Shown here: positions 1 through 5,777 of the stretch, in pieces
Layout: each line of letters begins with the position of its first letter
Numbering within the stretch: position 1 is the first letter of the stretch
The notes under the pieces: generated by a model
Databases searched by the model: none
Seen by the model: the letters and a program-made list of their open reading frames with translations, nothing else
What the model was told of the DNA's origin: nothing
Position numbers and translations under genes: made by a program
Assembly: GCA_964541525.1 (NCBI GenBank)
Contig: CAZIQF010000048.1
Coordinates: 1 to 6,230, forward strand
Reading direction: 5' to 3'
From: UBA1737 sp964541525
GTDB taxonomy: Bacteria > Bacillota_I > Bacilli_A > ML615J-28 > CAG-313
DNA: 6,230 nucleotides

Positions 1-48
1 CACCCCACAAACAAAGATAGTAGTTCTCATTATTTGGGAATCAATCTC

Positions 49-78
49 ATTATACTACAATGCCCTATTTATTTCCAC
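49..78 (-). promoter_or_regulatory. Minus-strand promoter reading out of the left edge
   Basis: On the minus strand a perfect TATAAT (49-54) lies 18 bp downstream of GTGGAA (73-78), a weak -35 box. The same GTGGAA-18-TATAAT arrangement is repeated next to repeat copy 2 at 2019-2048, and the equivalent position beside copies 3 and 4 holds TTGACA-18-TATAAT. The gene it would drive starts beyond position 1; bases 1-48 would be its untranslated leader, and I see no start codon with a ribosome binding site there. Confidence 0.6.
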
Positions 79-94
79 CAATATCTCTTATAGT

Positions 95-162
95 TTCGAG
101 TCCCATAAGAACCTTACATTCGAATCCCGTAAGTTAATGGTTCGAGTCCGTGGTCAGTCTCC
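95..162 (+). repeat. T-loop-like joint repeat, copy 1 (three units)
   Basis: Three words of the form TTCGAGTCC/TTCGAATCC begin at 95, 119 and 141, so the spacing is 24 then 22 bp. The block ends with GTGGTCAGTCTCC at 150-162. The words look like the T-loop and 3' T-stem of a tRNA (GGTTCGAGTCC), but no complete tRNA can be built around them. The middle word sits in a small hairpin, CTTAC at 113-117 pairing with GTAAG at 129-133. The copy lies 16 bp upstream of the -35 box of the left-edge promoter. Orientation is the same in all four copies. Confidence 0.85.
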
Positions 163-197
163 TTAGGTCTTTAAATCTAAATGTTTCATAAATATAT

Positions 198-237
198 AAA
201 AAAATAGGATATTCTAACCATATTTGGCTAAAATACC
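198..237 (-). terminator. Third (distal) terminator after lipoprotein 1
   Basis: On the minus strand 226-237 pairs with 207-219 (GGTATTTTAGCC with GGTTAGAATATCC), leaving one bulged base and a 6-base loop, followed by a run of seven T (198-204). The partner at 2193-2236 keeps the fold with a longer, unbulged stem. Confidence 0.7.
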
Positions 238-240
238 ATA

Positions 241-277
241 TAAAATAAAAAATAAATCCTCTTTTCAGAAGACTTAT
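241..277 (-). terminator. Second terminator after lipoprotein 1
   Basis: On the minus strand a stem of about 11 bp (252-262 with 267-277) closes a GAAA tetraloop (263-266) and is followed by T-rich sequence (TTTTTT-A-TTTT). The copy at 2238-2273 has a G-C pair where this one has A-T, a compensated change that supports the fold. Confidence 0.75.
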
Positions 278-347
278 AGATTTCAAAAAATGATGCAGGT
301 GACGGGACCATAATAACACAAGTATTAACACATTTATTATTTTGTAT

Positions 348-389
348 AAAAAAAGCTAGCTAACCTTTATTGTTGTTTGGTTAACTGAC
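348..389 (-). terminator. First (proximal) terminator after lipoprotein 1
   Basis: On the minus strand, ten bases past the lipoprotein stop codon, GTCAGTTAACC (379-389) pairs with GGTTAGCTAGC (355-365) with one mismatch. A run of seven T (348-354) follows. This is a classical Rho-independent terminator. It is the first of three in tandem at this end. Confidence 0.85.
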
Positions 390-398
390 TATGATTGG

Positions 399-1352
399 TT
401 ATTCTCCATGTTCAATAGAATTAGGACCTACACTTCTAACAAAAGGCAATTTCTCTAATTCTTTAATTAATTCAATAATATCTTCTTTACTTTCAACATC
501 TACGTATAAAAATACAATTTGATTAAAATTATCTAGTTTATCCTCATTACCTGATTCAAAAAAGTGGCTTGGTGGAGTTGAACTAATATAACTAACTTTA
601 GTTATTTCATCTATTTTAAAATGTCTTTTTGATAGTTCAATATATGTTGTTGTATGTTTTAAAGTTAATAAAATAACATCACAATTAAATTCATCATCTA
701 CACTACCTTTAAATAATATTTGTTCATCTGATAATCTAAAGTTTTCATTCAACCAACTAATATCAAATTCACCACATTCACATAATCCATCAATGAAATT
801 ATTACCATCATAAGTTTCTTCAATGTAATATAATTTATTTGGAAAATCATATAAAGTAGAATCAATATATTCTTCTCCAATTCTAAAATATTTTAATTGA
901 ATCCTAACTTCAGTTGCATTAGTCTTTGTGCTATCACTGTAATAATCTGGATTTCTAAATTCTAGTACTAATATAAGAACTGCGTTTTCTTTACCTAAAA
1001 TTTCTGAAATATTTAATTTAGCATGGTATCTATCAACTTGGTCACCAACTTTACCATTTTTACCACCTAAAGTAAAATCACAATTATGAGTTAAACCATC
1101 ACTAGTAACTATTATAAAATCAATATTATAATTTGTATTAGTTTTACGATTAGTTATTACATTTTTATTAATATCAGTTAATAATTCCAAATCTACAAAT
1201 ACATTACTAATAATAATATCCTCATAGAAATTTACTTTTTCTCCATTATATGCATATCTTCCTTCTTGAAATTCATATTTTTCTTGTTTATAACATCCTG
1301 TAAGGCAAACTAGACTTATTACAAATAACAGTACAAAACTAATTTTCTTCAT
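399..1352 (-). CDS. Lipoprotein 1 (317 aa), function unknown
   Basis: This is a secreted, membrane-anchored lipoprotein. It has a short basic N-terminus (MKK), a hydrophobic stretch and the lipobox LTGC, with the lipidated Cys at residue 20. The start is fixed by a strong AGGAGGT nine bases upstream of ATG in a leader nearly identical to that of lipoprotein 2. The mature part is hydrophilic, rich in Asp, Glu, Asn and Tyr, with a CECGEF motif near residue 192. The C-terminus (about residues 278-312) reads like one compact alpha/beta unit ending in LPFVRSVGPN, which recalls propeptide or inhibitor I9-type folds; that is a weak resemblance, not an assignment. I recognise no family. It shares the lipobox position and flanking DNA with the two other lipoproteins here, but not their mature sequence. 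It is the second gene after the small membrane protein and is followed by three terminators. Confidence 0.9.
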   Translation of the reverse strand: MKKISFVLLFVISLVCLTGCYKQEKYEFQEGRYAYNGEKVNFYEDIIISNVFVDLELLTDINKNVITNRKTNTNYNIDFIIVTSDGLTHNCDFTLGGKNGKVGDQVDRYHAKLNISEILGKENAVLILVLEFRNPDYYSDSTKTNATEVRIQLKYFRIGEEYIDSTLYDFPNKLYYIEETYDGNNFIDGLCECGEFDISWLNENFRLSDEQILFKGSVDDEFNCDVILLTLKHTTTYIELSKRHFKIDEITKVSYISSTPPSHFFESGNEDKLDNFNQIVFLYVDVESKEDIIELIKELEKLPFVRSVGPNSIEHGE

Positions 1353-1527
1353 ATAAATTTACCTCCTATTAATATAACAAATAAAAGCTCATTTTTGTTG
1401 GAACTATTTTACTTATTTACATTATAATATATAATTTTAAAATCTGCACTAGAATGTTGTCTCTTTTTAAGAGAACTTTTATTCTTTCATATATAAAACA
1501 ATTTAACATAGTAAAAGGTGACAAAAA
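1353..1527 (-). promoter_or_regulatory. Conserved lipoprotein leader, copy 1
   Basis: This region matches the leader of lipoprotein 2 (3273-3448) closely, from the shared AGGAGGT-AAATTTATATG start context back to the motif TTTTTGTCACCTTTTAC. It contains a hairpin, TCTCTT-AAA-AAGAGA (1460-1474). No T-run follows, so it is not a terminator. Homology stops at about 1527: the promoter found upstream of leaders 2 and 3 is absent, and the membrane protein gene lies there instead. A conserved TATAAT inside the leader could be a local -10 box, but I see no convincing -35. Confidence 0.7.
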
Positions 1528-1541
1528 TTTTAGGTTATCTG

Positions 1542-1907
1542 CTATCTTTTATTACTTATATATCCAGCTATTATACTAATCGCAATCGATATAATCGCAT
1601 GAATAAATAATGTTACAATAATTATGATAACTGCAATAGTTAAAAAATTAAATATTATCCCGCATATTAATAAAATTATTGAAATTAATCCTAAAACATA
1701 TCCTTGAATTTGAATTATTAACATTGGTAAAATGACACCATGAAGTGATGCTGAACTACCTTGCATACCTACAAATAAAAATCTTAAATGTTTTATTTTA
1801 TATAATTTGAATTTATCTTCATCAATATTCTGATGCGCTGTTCTTTGCATAAATATGGGTAATGCAATAATACAAAAAATCATAAATAATGCTGCAAAGA
1901 TTTTCAT
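1542..1907 (-). CDS. Small integral membrane protein (121 aa), function unknown
   Basis: The protein is very hydrophobic. An N-terminal membrane segment spans about residues 2-20. A charged stretch of about 20 residues follows (DEDKFKLYKIKHLR, 29-42), and then two or three further membrane segments run between about 56 and 117, rich in Ile and Leu. It ends in a basic SNKR tail. The start is well supported by TTAAGGAGGTAGTATG on the minus strand, and the stop is TAG. I recognise no family. It is the first gene of the unit that ends with lipoprotein 1, with about 190 bp between them and no terminator, so co-transcription is likely. It sits where the other two lipoprotein units have only a promoter, so it looks like an insertion into, or a replacement of, the upstream part of the unit. 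Confidence 0.85.
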   Translation of the reverse strand: MKIFAALFMIFCIIALPIFMQRTAHQNIDEDKFKLYKIKHLRFLFVGMQGSSASLHGVILPMLIIQIQGYVLGLISIILLICGIIFNFLTIAVIIIIVTLFIHAIISIAISIIAGYISNKR

Positions 1908-2018
1908 ACTACCTCCTTAAAATATCTATAACTCAATTCCACAATATATAACATTTGTAATGTTTAATCAAATTGTTTATACCTGTTAAAACTCATATGC
2001 TACTTACCTTATAGTACT

Positions 2019-2048
2019 ATTATACACTAAAACTAATTTTATTTCCAC
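2019..2048 (-). promoter_or_regulatory. Promoter for the membrane protein and lipoprotein 1
   Basis: On the minus strand TATAAT (2019-2024) follows GTGGAA (2043-2048) after an 18-bp spacer. The arrangement is conserved at the left edge (49-78) although the spacer sequence differs, which suggests both boxes matter. Transcription would start near 2012, leaving a leader of about 105 bases before the membrane protein ATG. The -35 box is poor (3 of 6), so an activator bound at the neighbouring repeat is conceivable. Confidence 0.6.
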
Positions 2049-2049
2049 C

Positions 2050-2157
2050 ATTATCTCTTATTGGTTCGAGTCCCATTATCTCTTATTGGTTCGAGTCCCA
2101 TAAGAACCTTACATTCGAATCCCGTAAGTTAATGGTTCGAGTCCGTGGTCAGTCTCC
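2050..2157 (+). repeat. T-loop-like joint repeat, copy 2 (four units)
   Basis: TTCGAR words begin at 2065, 2090, 2114 and 2136 (spacing 25, 24, 22). The first two arise from a perfect 25-bp tandem duplication, 2050-2074 and 2075-2099. The other three copies lack this duplication. The end, GTGGTCAGTCTCC (2145-2157), is as in copy 1. The block lies just upstream of the promoter for the membrane protein. Confidence 0.85.
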
Positions 2158-2192
2158 TTAGGTCTTTAAATCTAAATGTTTCATAAATGTAT

Positions 2193-2236
2193 AAAAAAAT
2201 AAGGTATTTTAACTAAAACTAGCTAAAATACCCTAT
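2193..2236 (-). terminator. Third (distal) terminator after lipoprotein 2
   Basis: On the minus strand 2203-2232 folds into a 13-bp stem (GGTATTTTAGCTA with TAGTTAAAATACC) around a GTTT loop. Flanking pairs extend it to about 17 bp, and it runs into seven T (2193-2199). This is the strongest of the three terminators in the stack. Confidence 0.85.
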
Positions 2237-2237
2237 A

Positions 2238-2273
2238 AAAATAAAAAATAGATCCTCTTTTCAGAAGACCTAT
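2238..2273 (-). terminator. Second terminator after lipoprotein 2
   Basis: On the minus strand an 11-bp stem (2248-2258 with 2263-2273) closes a GAAA tetraloop (2259-2262) and is followed by TTTTTTATTTTT in the RNA-like strand. It co-varies with the copy at 241-277. Confidence 0.75.
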
Positions 2274-2323
2274 AGATTTCAAAAAATGTGTCATTACATC
2301 ATAAATGATACGTGTTTTATAAG

Positions 2324-2364
2324 AAAAAAGCCAGCTAACCTTTTTGTTTATTAGTTAACTAGCT
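2324..2364 (-). terminator. First (proximal) terminator after lipoprotein 2
   Basis: On the minus strand AGCTAGTTAACT (2353-2364) pairs fully with GGTTAGCTGGCT (2329-2340), counting G-U pairs. The loop is 12 bases and a T-run (2324-2329) follows. It starts eight bases after the stop codon. Confidence 0.85.
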
Positions 2365-2372
2365 ATGATTAG

Positions 2373-3272
2373 TTATAATTTTCCTGCAATATCTCTAATA
2401 TCATCAATTGTTAAATATCCATTATTATATGCTTCAGTCAAGGAATAAATTTTAGCATTATAATACACATATATCGGATAATGGGCATCATATGTAATAC
2501 TTATGTCTCCAAATGTTTCTGTTAATGGAATATATACATCAGTATGCACATAACCATCCCATTTGACTGTAGCAACTAAGCAATCTCCATATTCACCATA
2601 TACATCGAACATATAAATTTCTCTATACATTTGGTCATCATACTTAGTGTTTAATACTTGATTTCTAAATGAAGCTTTAAATTCTTGCATTTTAGGGTAT
2701 CGCATTATATATTTATTTTTTTTATTTGAATTATTAAATTTGACATTGAAATTAACTTCAAAATTACTAGTTTTAGATAATTTTTGTTGCCATTCTTTTG
2801 GAATTAAGATTAGTTCATGAAAATATGAAATAACACTATCTCCTTCTTCTTGATAATCATCATATGAAATAGTTACATATATTTGACCACTTTCAATAAA
2901 CAAGTCATAATAACTTACACAACTCAAACTTTTATTCCACATTCCTTCTACTCTTTCAAAATATAATGCCACAAAGTTTTCTTTTAAATATTCTTCATTA
3001 AATTTACAATTAAATAAATTTGATAAACTTTCACATTTAATATCTTCTAAATCTTCAACTGTTGAAAATATTCCTGTTTCAAAAGTATGATTGATTTCAA
3101 ATTTAGAACCATATTGATTTTGAGAAACAAATAGAGGATACATACTATATAATTTATTGTTATCATATTCTCCTAGTGGTTGTGCAGAACCCGGTCCATT
3201 AGGTGTGTCAACACACCCAACTAAACATAGTCCAAATACTAATAAAAATATACTAACTAATATTTTCTTCAT
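2373..3272 (-). CDS. Lipoprotein 2 (299 aa), function unknown
   Basis: This is a lipoprotein with an MKK start, the hydrophobic core LVFGLCLVGC and the lipidated Cys at residue 20. The mature chain begins VDTPNGPG, a likely flexible linker. AGGAGGT lies nine bases upstream of ATG. The signal sequence is almost the same as that of lipoprotein 3 at both protein and DNA level, whereas the mature parts are not alike. The mature part is rich in Tyr, Phe, Asn and Asp and looks like a beta-rich extracellular domain; the last 20 residues (YNNGYLTIDDIRDIAGKL) look helical. No family is recognised. The coding sequence holds an A8 run (2716-2723). It has its own promoter (3468-3497), a leader of nearly 190 bases and three terminators, so it is a complete single-gene unit between repeat copies 2 and 3. 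Confidence 0.9.
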   Translation of the reverse strand: MKKILVSIFLLVFGLCLVGCVDTPNGPGSAQPLGEYDNNKLYSMYPLFVSQNQYGSKFEINHTFETGIFSTVEDLEDIKCESLSNLFNCKFNEEYLKENFVALYFERVEGMWNKSLSCVSYYDLFIESGQIYVTISYDDYQEEGDSVISYFHELILIPKEWQQKLSKTSNFEVNFNVKFNNSNKKNKYIMRYPKMQEFKASFRNQVLNTKYDDQMYREIYMFDVYGEYGDCLVATVKWDGYVHTDVYIPLTETFGDISITYDAHYPIYVYYNAKIYSLTEAYNNGYLTIDDIRDIAGKL

Positions 3273-3460
3273 ATAAATTTACCTCCTATTAATATAACAA
3301 ATAAATCCTCATTTTTTTTTGGAACAATTTTACTTATTTAAATTATAGTATATAATTTTAAAATCAGCACTAAAATGCTATCTCTTTTTAAGAGAGATTT
3401 TATCCTTTAATATATATAACAATTTAATATAGTAAAAGGTGACAAAAAGTTGTATATATT
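3273..3460 (-). promoter_or_regulatory. Long 5' leader of lipoprotein 2 with hairpins
   Basis: The predicted start near 3461 gives a leader of almost 190 bases. It contains the hairpin TCTCTT-AAA-AAGAGA (3381-3395), a smaller AGCA/TGCT hairpin (3366-3379), an A9 run (3312-3320) and the ribosome binding site. Most of it is shared with the lipoprotein 1 leader. Lipoprotein 3 has lost the central part that holds the hairpins. No known riboswitch is recognised. Confidence 0.65.
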
Positions 3461-3467
3461 CATATAT

Positions 3468-3497
3468 ATTATACCATTTATAAATAAAGCATGTCAA
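3468..3497 (-). promoter_or_regulatory. Strong sigma-A promoter for lipoprotein 2
   Basis: On the minus strand a perfect TTGACA (3492-3497) and a perfect TATAAT (3468-3473) are separated by 18 bp, with an extended -10 TG (TGGTATAAT). The joint repeat starts about 18 bp upstream of the -35 box. Confidence 0.9.
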
Positions 3498-3514
3498 ATT
3501 ATAATTCTCTTATA

Positions 3515-3584
3515 GGTTCGAGTCCCGTTAAAACATAACATTCGAATCCCGTAAGTTAATGGTTCGAGTCCGTGGTCAGTCTCC
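3515..3584 (+). repeat. T-loop-like joint repeat, copy 3 (three units)
   Basis: TTCGAR words begin at 3517, 3541 and 3563 (spacing 24 and 22), ending in GTGGTCAGTCTCC at 3572-3584. To the right, CTCC is duplicated and the flank then runs straight into the serine recombinase leader. The terminator stack seen beside copies 1 and 2 is absent. Confidence 0.85.
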
Positions 3585-3622
3585 CTCCCCTAGTTATTAA
3601 ATATACTAAGGAAGTGTTTTAT

Positions 3623-4585
3623 ATGTCAAATGTCACTATAATCCCAGGTGTTAAAAAAGAAAAATACTGTGTTGGAATATATGCTCGTGTTAGTTCTACT
3701 AAAGTTGAACAACTTAAGAGTATGTCTAATCAAGTGAATGGTTTAATTCAAGTGATTAATAATAATCCAAAATGGGTACTTACTGATGTCTTTATGGATT
3801 ATAAATCTGGTACGACTACTAAACGCGAAGAATTTAATAGAATGATTGATATGTGCAAAGCAAAACAACTTGATATCATTATTACTAAAAGTGTTAGTAG
3901 GTTTGGTAGAAACACAATTGATGTTCTTACTACACTTCAAACATTAGTTGATCTAGGCATTCGTATGTATTTTGAAGCAGAACAAATGTGGTCTGATGAT
4001 CCATCTACAAGAGTCTATATAACTGTTGCAACTGCTGTTGCTGAAGGTCAGGTTAAAGAAAGACACGAAAACATCACTTGGGCAATTCGTGAACAAATCA
4101 GAAATGGCACATCACCACTTTACACAAAACCTTGTTATGGTTATAAGAAGGATGATACAGGTGAACTAGTTATTAATCATCAAAAAGCTAATGTGGTAAA
4201 AATGATATTTGACAAGTATTTAGAAGGTTATAGTATTATTGGCATTATTGACTATTTATATAATCTGAAAATACCATCTCCTACAGGGCTTCCACAATGG
4301 TCAAAACGCACTATTGAGAAAATGCTTAAGAATGAAAAATACGCAGGTAATGTAATTTTGCTTAAAACCATTAACGAAATTAGTACTCAAGTTTATATTG
4401 AGAATATTCCAAATCTCTACAATCCACAATATCAAGTCATGAATAATCACCCAGCAATTATAAGTGCTGAACAGTTTGAAGAAGTCATACAAGAAATTAA
4501 GCGTCGTTCTAATGTTTCATACGATGAGTATGGTATAGCACATAGGAAAGAAAGTAAATATTCTAGTAAAATAAAAGACCATTAA
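3623..4585 (+). CDS. Compact serine site-specific recombinase (320 aa)
   Basis: This is a DNA recombinase of the resolvase/large serine family, which cuts and rejoins DNA through a phosphoserine link. The N-terminal catalytic domain (about residues 15-155) has YARVSS with the nucleophile at Ser24 and Arg22 beside it, then SGTTTKR (62-68) and SRFGRN with Arg93 and Arg96. A 'recombinase' DNA-binding domain follows (about 165-250: CYGYKK, a DYLYN helix, WSKRTIEKMLKNEKYAGN) and ends with HPAIISAEQFEEV. Large serine integrases normally continue into a zinc ribbon and coiled coil. Here no Cys pair follows and the protein stops about 25 residues later, so it is a short or truncated form. The start at 3623 is preferred because AAGGAAG (3608-3614) precedes it by 8 bases. 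It is the only plus-strand gene, lies hard against joint repeat copy 3, and has no clear promoter. Its last codons lie inside the terminator stem. Confidence 0.93.
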   Translation: MSNVTIIPGVKKEKYCVGIYARVSSTKVEQLKSMSNQVNGLIQVINNNPKWVLTDVFMDYKSGTTTKREEFNRMIDMCKAKQLDIIITKSVSRFGRNTIDVLTTLQTLVDLGIRMYFEAEQMWSDDPSTRVYITVATAVAEGQVKERHENITWAIREQIRNGTSPLYTKPCYGYKKDDTGELVINHQKANVVKMIFDKYLEGYSIIGIIDYLYNLKIPSPTGLPQWSKRTIEKMLKNEKYAGNVILLKTINEISTQVYIENIPNLYNPQYQVMNNHPAIISAEQFEEVIQEIKRRSNVSYDEYGIAHRKESKYSSKIKDH

Positions 4586-4612
4586 GGCTAATAATAGCTT
4601 TAGTGGTCTTTT
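4573..4612. terminator. Bidirectional terminator between recombinase and lipoprotein 3
   Basis: The 40-base sequence from AAAAGACC to GGTCTTTT is an 18-bp hairpin (two G-U pairs) with a 4-base loop, followed by T-rich sequence on both strands. It overlaps the recombinase stop codon (4583-4585). In the other direction it is the only terminator for lipoprotein 3, which lacks the triple stack. The following 106 bases (4613-4718) hold nothing I can identify. Confidence 0.88.
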
Positions 4613-4718
4613 GGTTTTAAATGTGTTTGTAGACAAAAAGTTTGATTGGACTCTGTGTTTTATTATTATAGCTACTTAAGAAATTACTATTTATTTTAAA
4701 ATTATCATACAACAATAC

Positions 4719-5777
4719 TTAATTAATTGATATTGTTTTTAAAAGTAAAGATTCATTAAACATAACTTCACGAGTAGTTTTAAATAAAAGAATATTTGTG
4801 ACATGTAAATATCCAGTATCACTCATATCCCAATCTCCACCAACAATAATAAATGAATAAACACTCATTTTTATAAAATCATCTTCGTCAAATACTTCAT
4901 AATCAAATATTGTACAAAGACTTGCTTTATAGCTTGATAAATATAGTAATATTTTATTTATAATTTTCTCATCATTAGTATAAATATTAAACGATTCTAC
5001 ATCATCATAAATAACATTACGTACTGTAATATCTGCAATATTTTTTTTAAATGATATTACATTTTCTTCATAATAAGAACCATTTACTTCCCATTTAACA
5101 TAAATCCCATATAAGATTTCAGATTCATATATTACATTGCACTCAACCACTGTGTTTATCGCAACTGCATATCTAGTATCAGTAAAATGTCTTGTACAAA
5201 CTCTAATTGCATCTTCTATAGAATTAGATGAAGAAATTATCCTTCCATACTTTTTCCCATCTAAAATAAATAAAGAATTAAAAATATCATTTTCATAAAT
5301 ATTAATAATAGACAAGAATTGTTCATCGCTTAAATTTTCATAATCTAAATTTACATTTTGTAGTACTTTAATAAATGTATCAAAAAGTTCAACATTCGTC
5401 TCAACTTCAAAAACTTTATCATTAAAATAAACTGTTGCATACATTATTTTATCGTCTTGACCAAAAAAATTAATATAATACTTTCCTTTTGAAACATATG
5501 ACCAAAAATAAACTGTATGATATAAATCTAATTCATCTACAACACCTTTTCTTAACTCTACTTTTAAAGAGGATAATTCTTGATAAAACTCTTCTTGTTG
5601 AAGTGACTCTACTGAAATTTTATTAACTGTATCTTGATCTAAATATACACTTTCAAATCCATAATCGGTAAATAAATCTCCCAGAGTTGTTGGATCTAAT
5701 GGTTCTGGCGGAACTGAACATCCTGCTAAACATAATCCAAATACTAATAAAAGCATACTGACTAATATTTTCTTCAT
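4719..5777 (-). CDS. Lipoprotein 3 (352 aa), function unknown
   Basis: This is a lipoprotein with an MKK start, the core LVFGLCLAGC, the lipidated Cys at residue 20 and a Pro-rich linker (SVPPEPLDP). Its signal peptide and start context (AGGAGGTAAATTTATATG) are nearly the same DNA as in lipoprotein 2. The mature part is acidic, Tyr/Phe rich and different in sequence; it resembles the others only in composition and likely beta-rich character. No family is recognised. An A8 run (5041-5048) lies at about residue 243. It converges on the serine recombinase and is enclosed with it between the two copies of direct repeat D. Its 3' flank differs from the other two units: the terminator stack is missing and the recombinase with its bidirectional terminator takes that place. 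Confidence 0.9.
   Translation of the reverse strand: MKKILVSMLLLVFGLCLAGCSVPPEPLDPTTLGDLFTDYGFESVYLDQDTVNKISVESLQQEEFYQELSSLKVELRKGVVDELDLYHTVYFWSYVSKGKYYINFFGQDDKIMYATVYFNDKVFEVETNVELFDTFIKVLQNVNLDYENLSDEQFLSIINIYENDIFNSLFILDGKKYGRIISSSNSIEDAIRVCTRHFTDTRYAVAINTVVECNVIYESEILYGIYVKWEVNGSYYEENVISFKKNIADITVRNVIYDDVESFNIYTNDEKIINKILLYLSSYKASLCTIFDYEVFDEDDFIKMSVYSFIIVGGDWDMSDTGYLHVTNILLFKTTREVMFNESLLLKTISIN

Larger units (their letters stand above)
69..398. repeat. Long direct repeat L1: joint repeat plus triple terminator (partner 2041-2372)
   Basis: This stretch aligns nearly end to end with 2041-2372. Both hold, in the same order, the GTGGAA box, the T-loop-like joint repeat, a spacer containing aaatgtttcata, three terminators, and the 3' end of a lipoprotein gene. 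The match ends at the two stop codons, and the coding sequences then diverge. Differences include compensated stem changes and one extra 25-bp repeat unit in the second copy. It holds no gene of its own; a short minus-strand reading frame at 134-331 is only a by-product. Confidence 0.85.
2041..2372. repeat. Long direct repeat L2: joint repeat plus triple terminator (partner 69-398)
   Basis: This is the second copy of the block described at 69-398. It carries one additional T-loop unit and cleaner terminator stems. It separates the membrane protein/lipoprotein 1 unit from lipoprotein 2 and holds no gene. Confidence 0.85.
3411..3584. repeat. Direct repeat D, left copy (partner 5834-6007)
   Basis: These 174 bases match 5834-6007 without gaps at a constant offset of 2423. 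I count three mismatches (3458, 3487, 3561). The repeat covers the start of the lipoprotein leader, the promoter and joint repeat copy 3. The two copies bracket the serine recombinase and lipoprotein 3. Confidence 0.9.

Noticed and set aside
95..162. tRNA gene
   Set aside because: The T-loop words are convincing, but there is no matching D-arm, anticodon arm or acceptor stem at the right distance on either strand in any copy.
134..331. Minus-strand reading frame of 65 codons
   Set aside because: It runs through the terminator stack and the joint repeat, has no ribosome binding site and is not maintained in the partner block at 2041-2372.
1460..1474. Hairpin in leader 1 as a terminator between the membrane protein and lipoprotein 1
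   Set aside because: The 6-bp stem is followed by CAACA rather than a T-run, so it should not stop transcription.
2050..2157. CRISPR array
   Set aside because: The recurring word is about 9 bp and the intervals are 13-16 bp and conserved between copies, so there are no unique spacers; no cas gene is present.
3595..3610. TATACT before the recombinase as its -10 box
   Set aside because: It abuts the ribosome binding site, so the transcript would start at or past it, and no -35 box lies at the right distance.
3572..3622. Earlier GTG start for the recombinase (17 extra codons)
   Set aside because: It lies inside the joint repeat, has no ribosome binding site, and the extra residues precede the usual N-terminus of the family. 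ATG at 3623 has AAGGAAG at the right distance.
3743..3940. Minus-strand reading frame inside the recombinase
   Set aside because: It lies wholly within a well-supported gene on the other strand and lacks a start signal; the same holds for 4301-4492.
399..5777. Mycoplasma-type code with TGA read as tryptophan
   Set aside because: All tryptophans checked are TGG and the genes are complete without reading through TGA.
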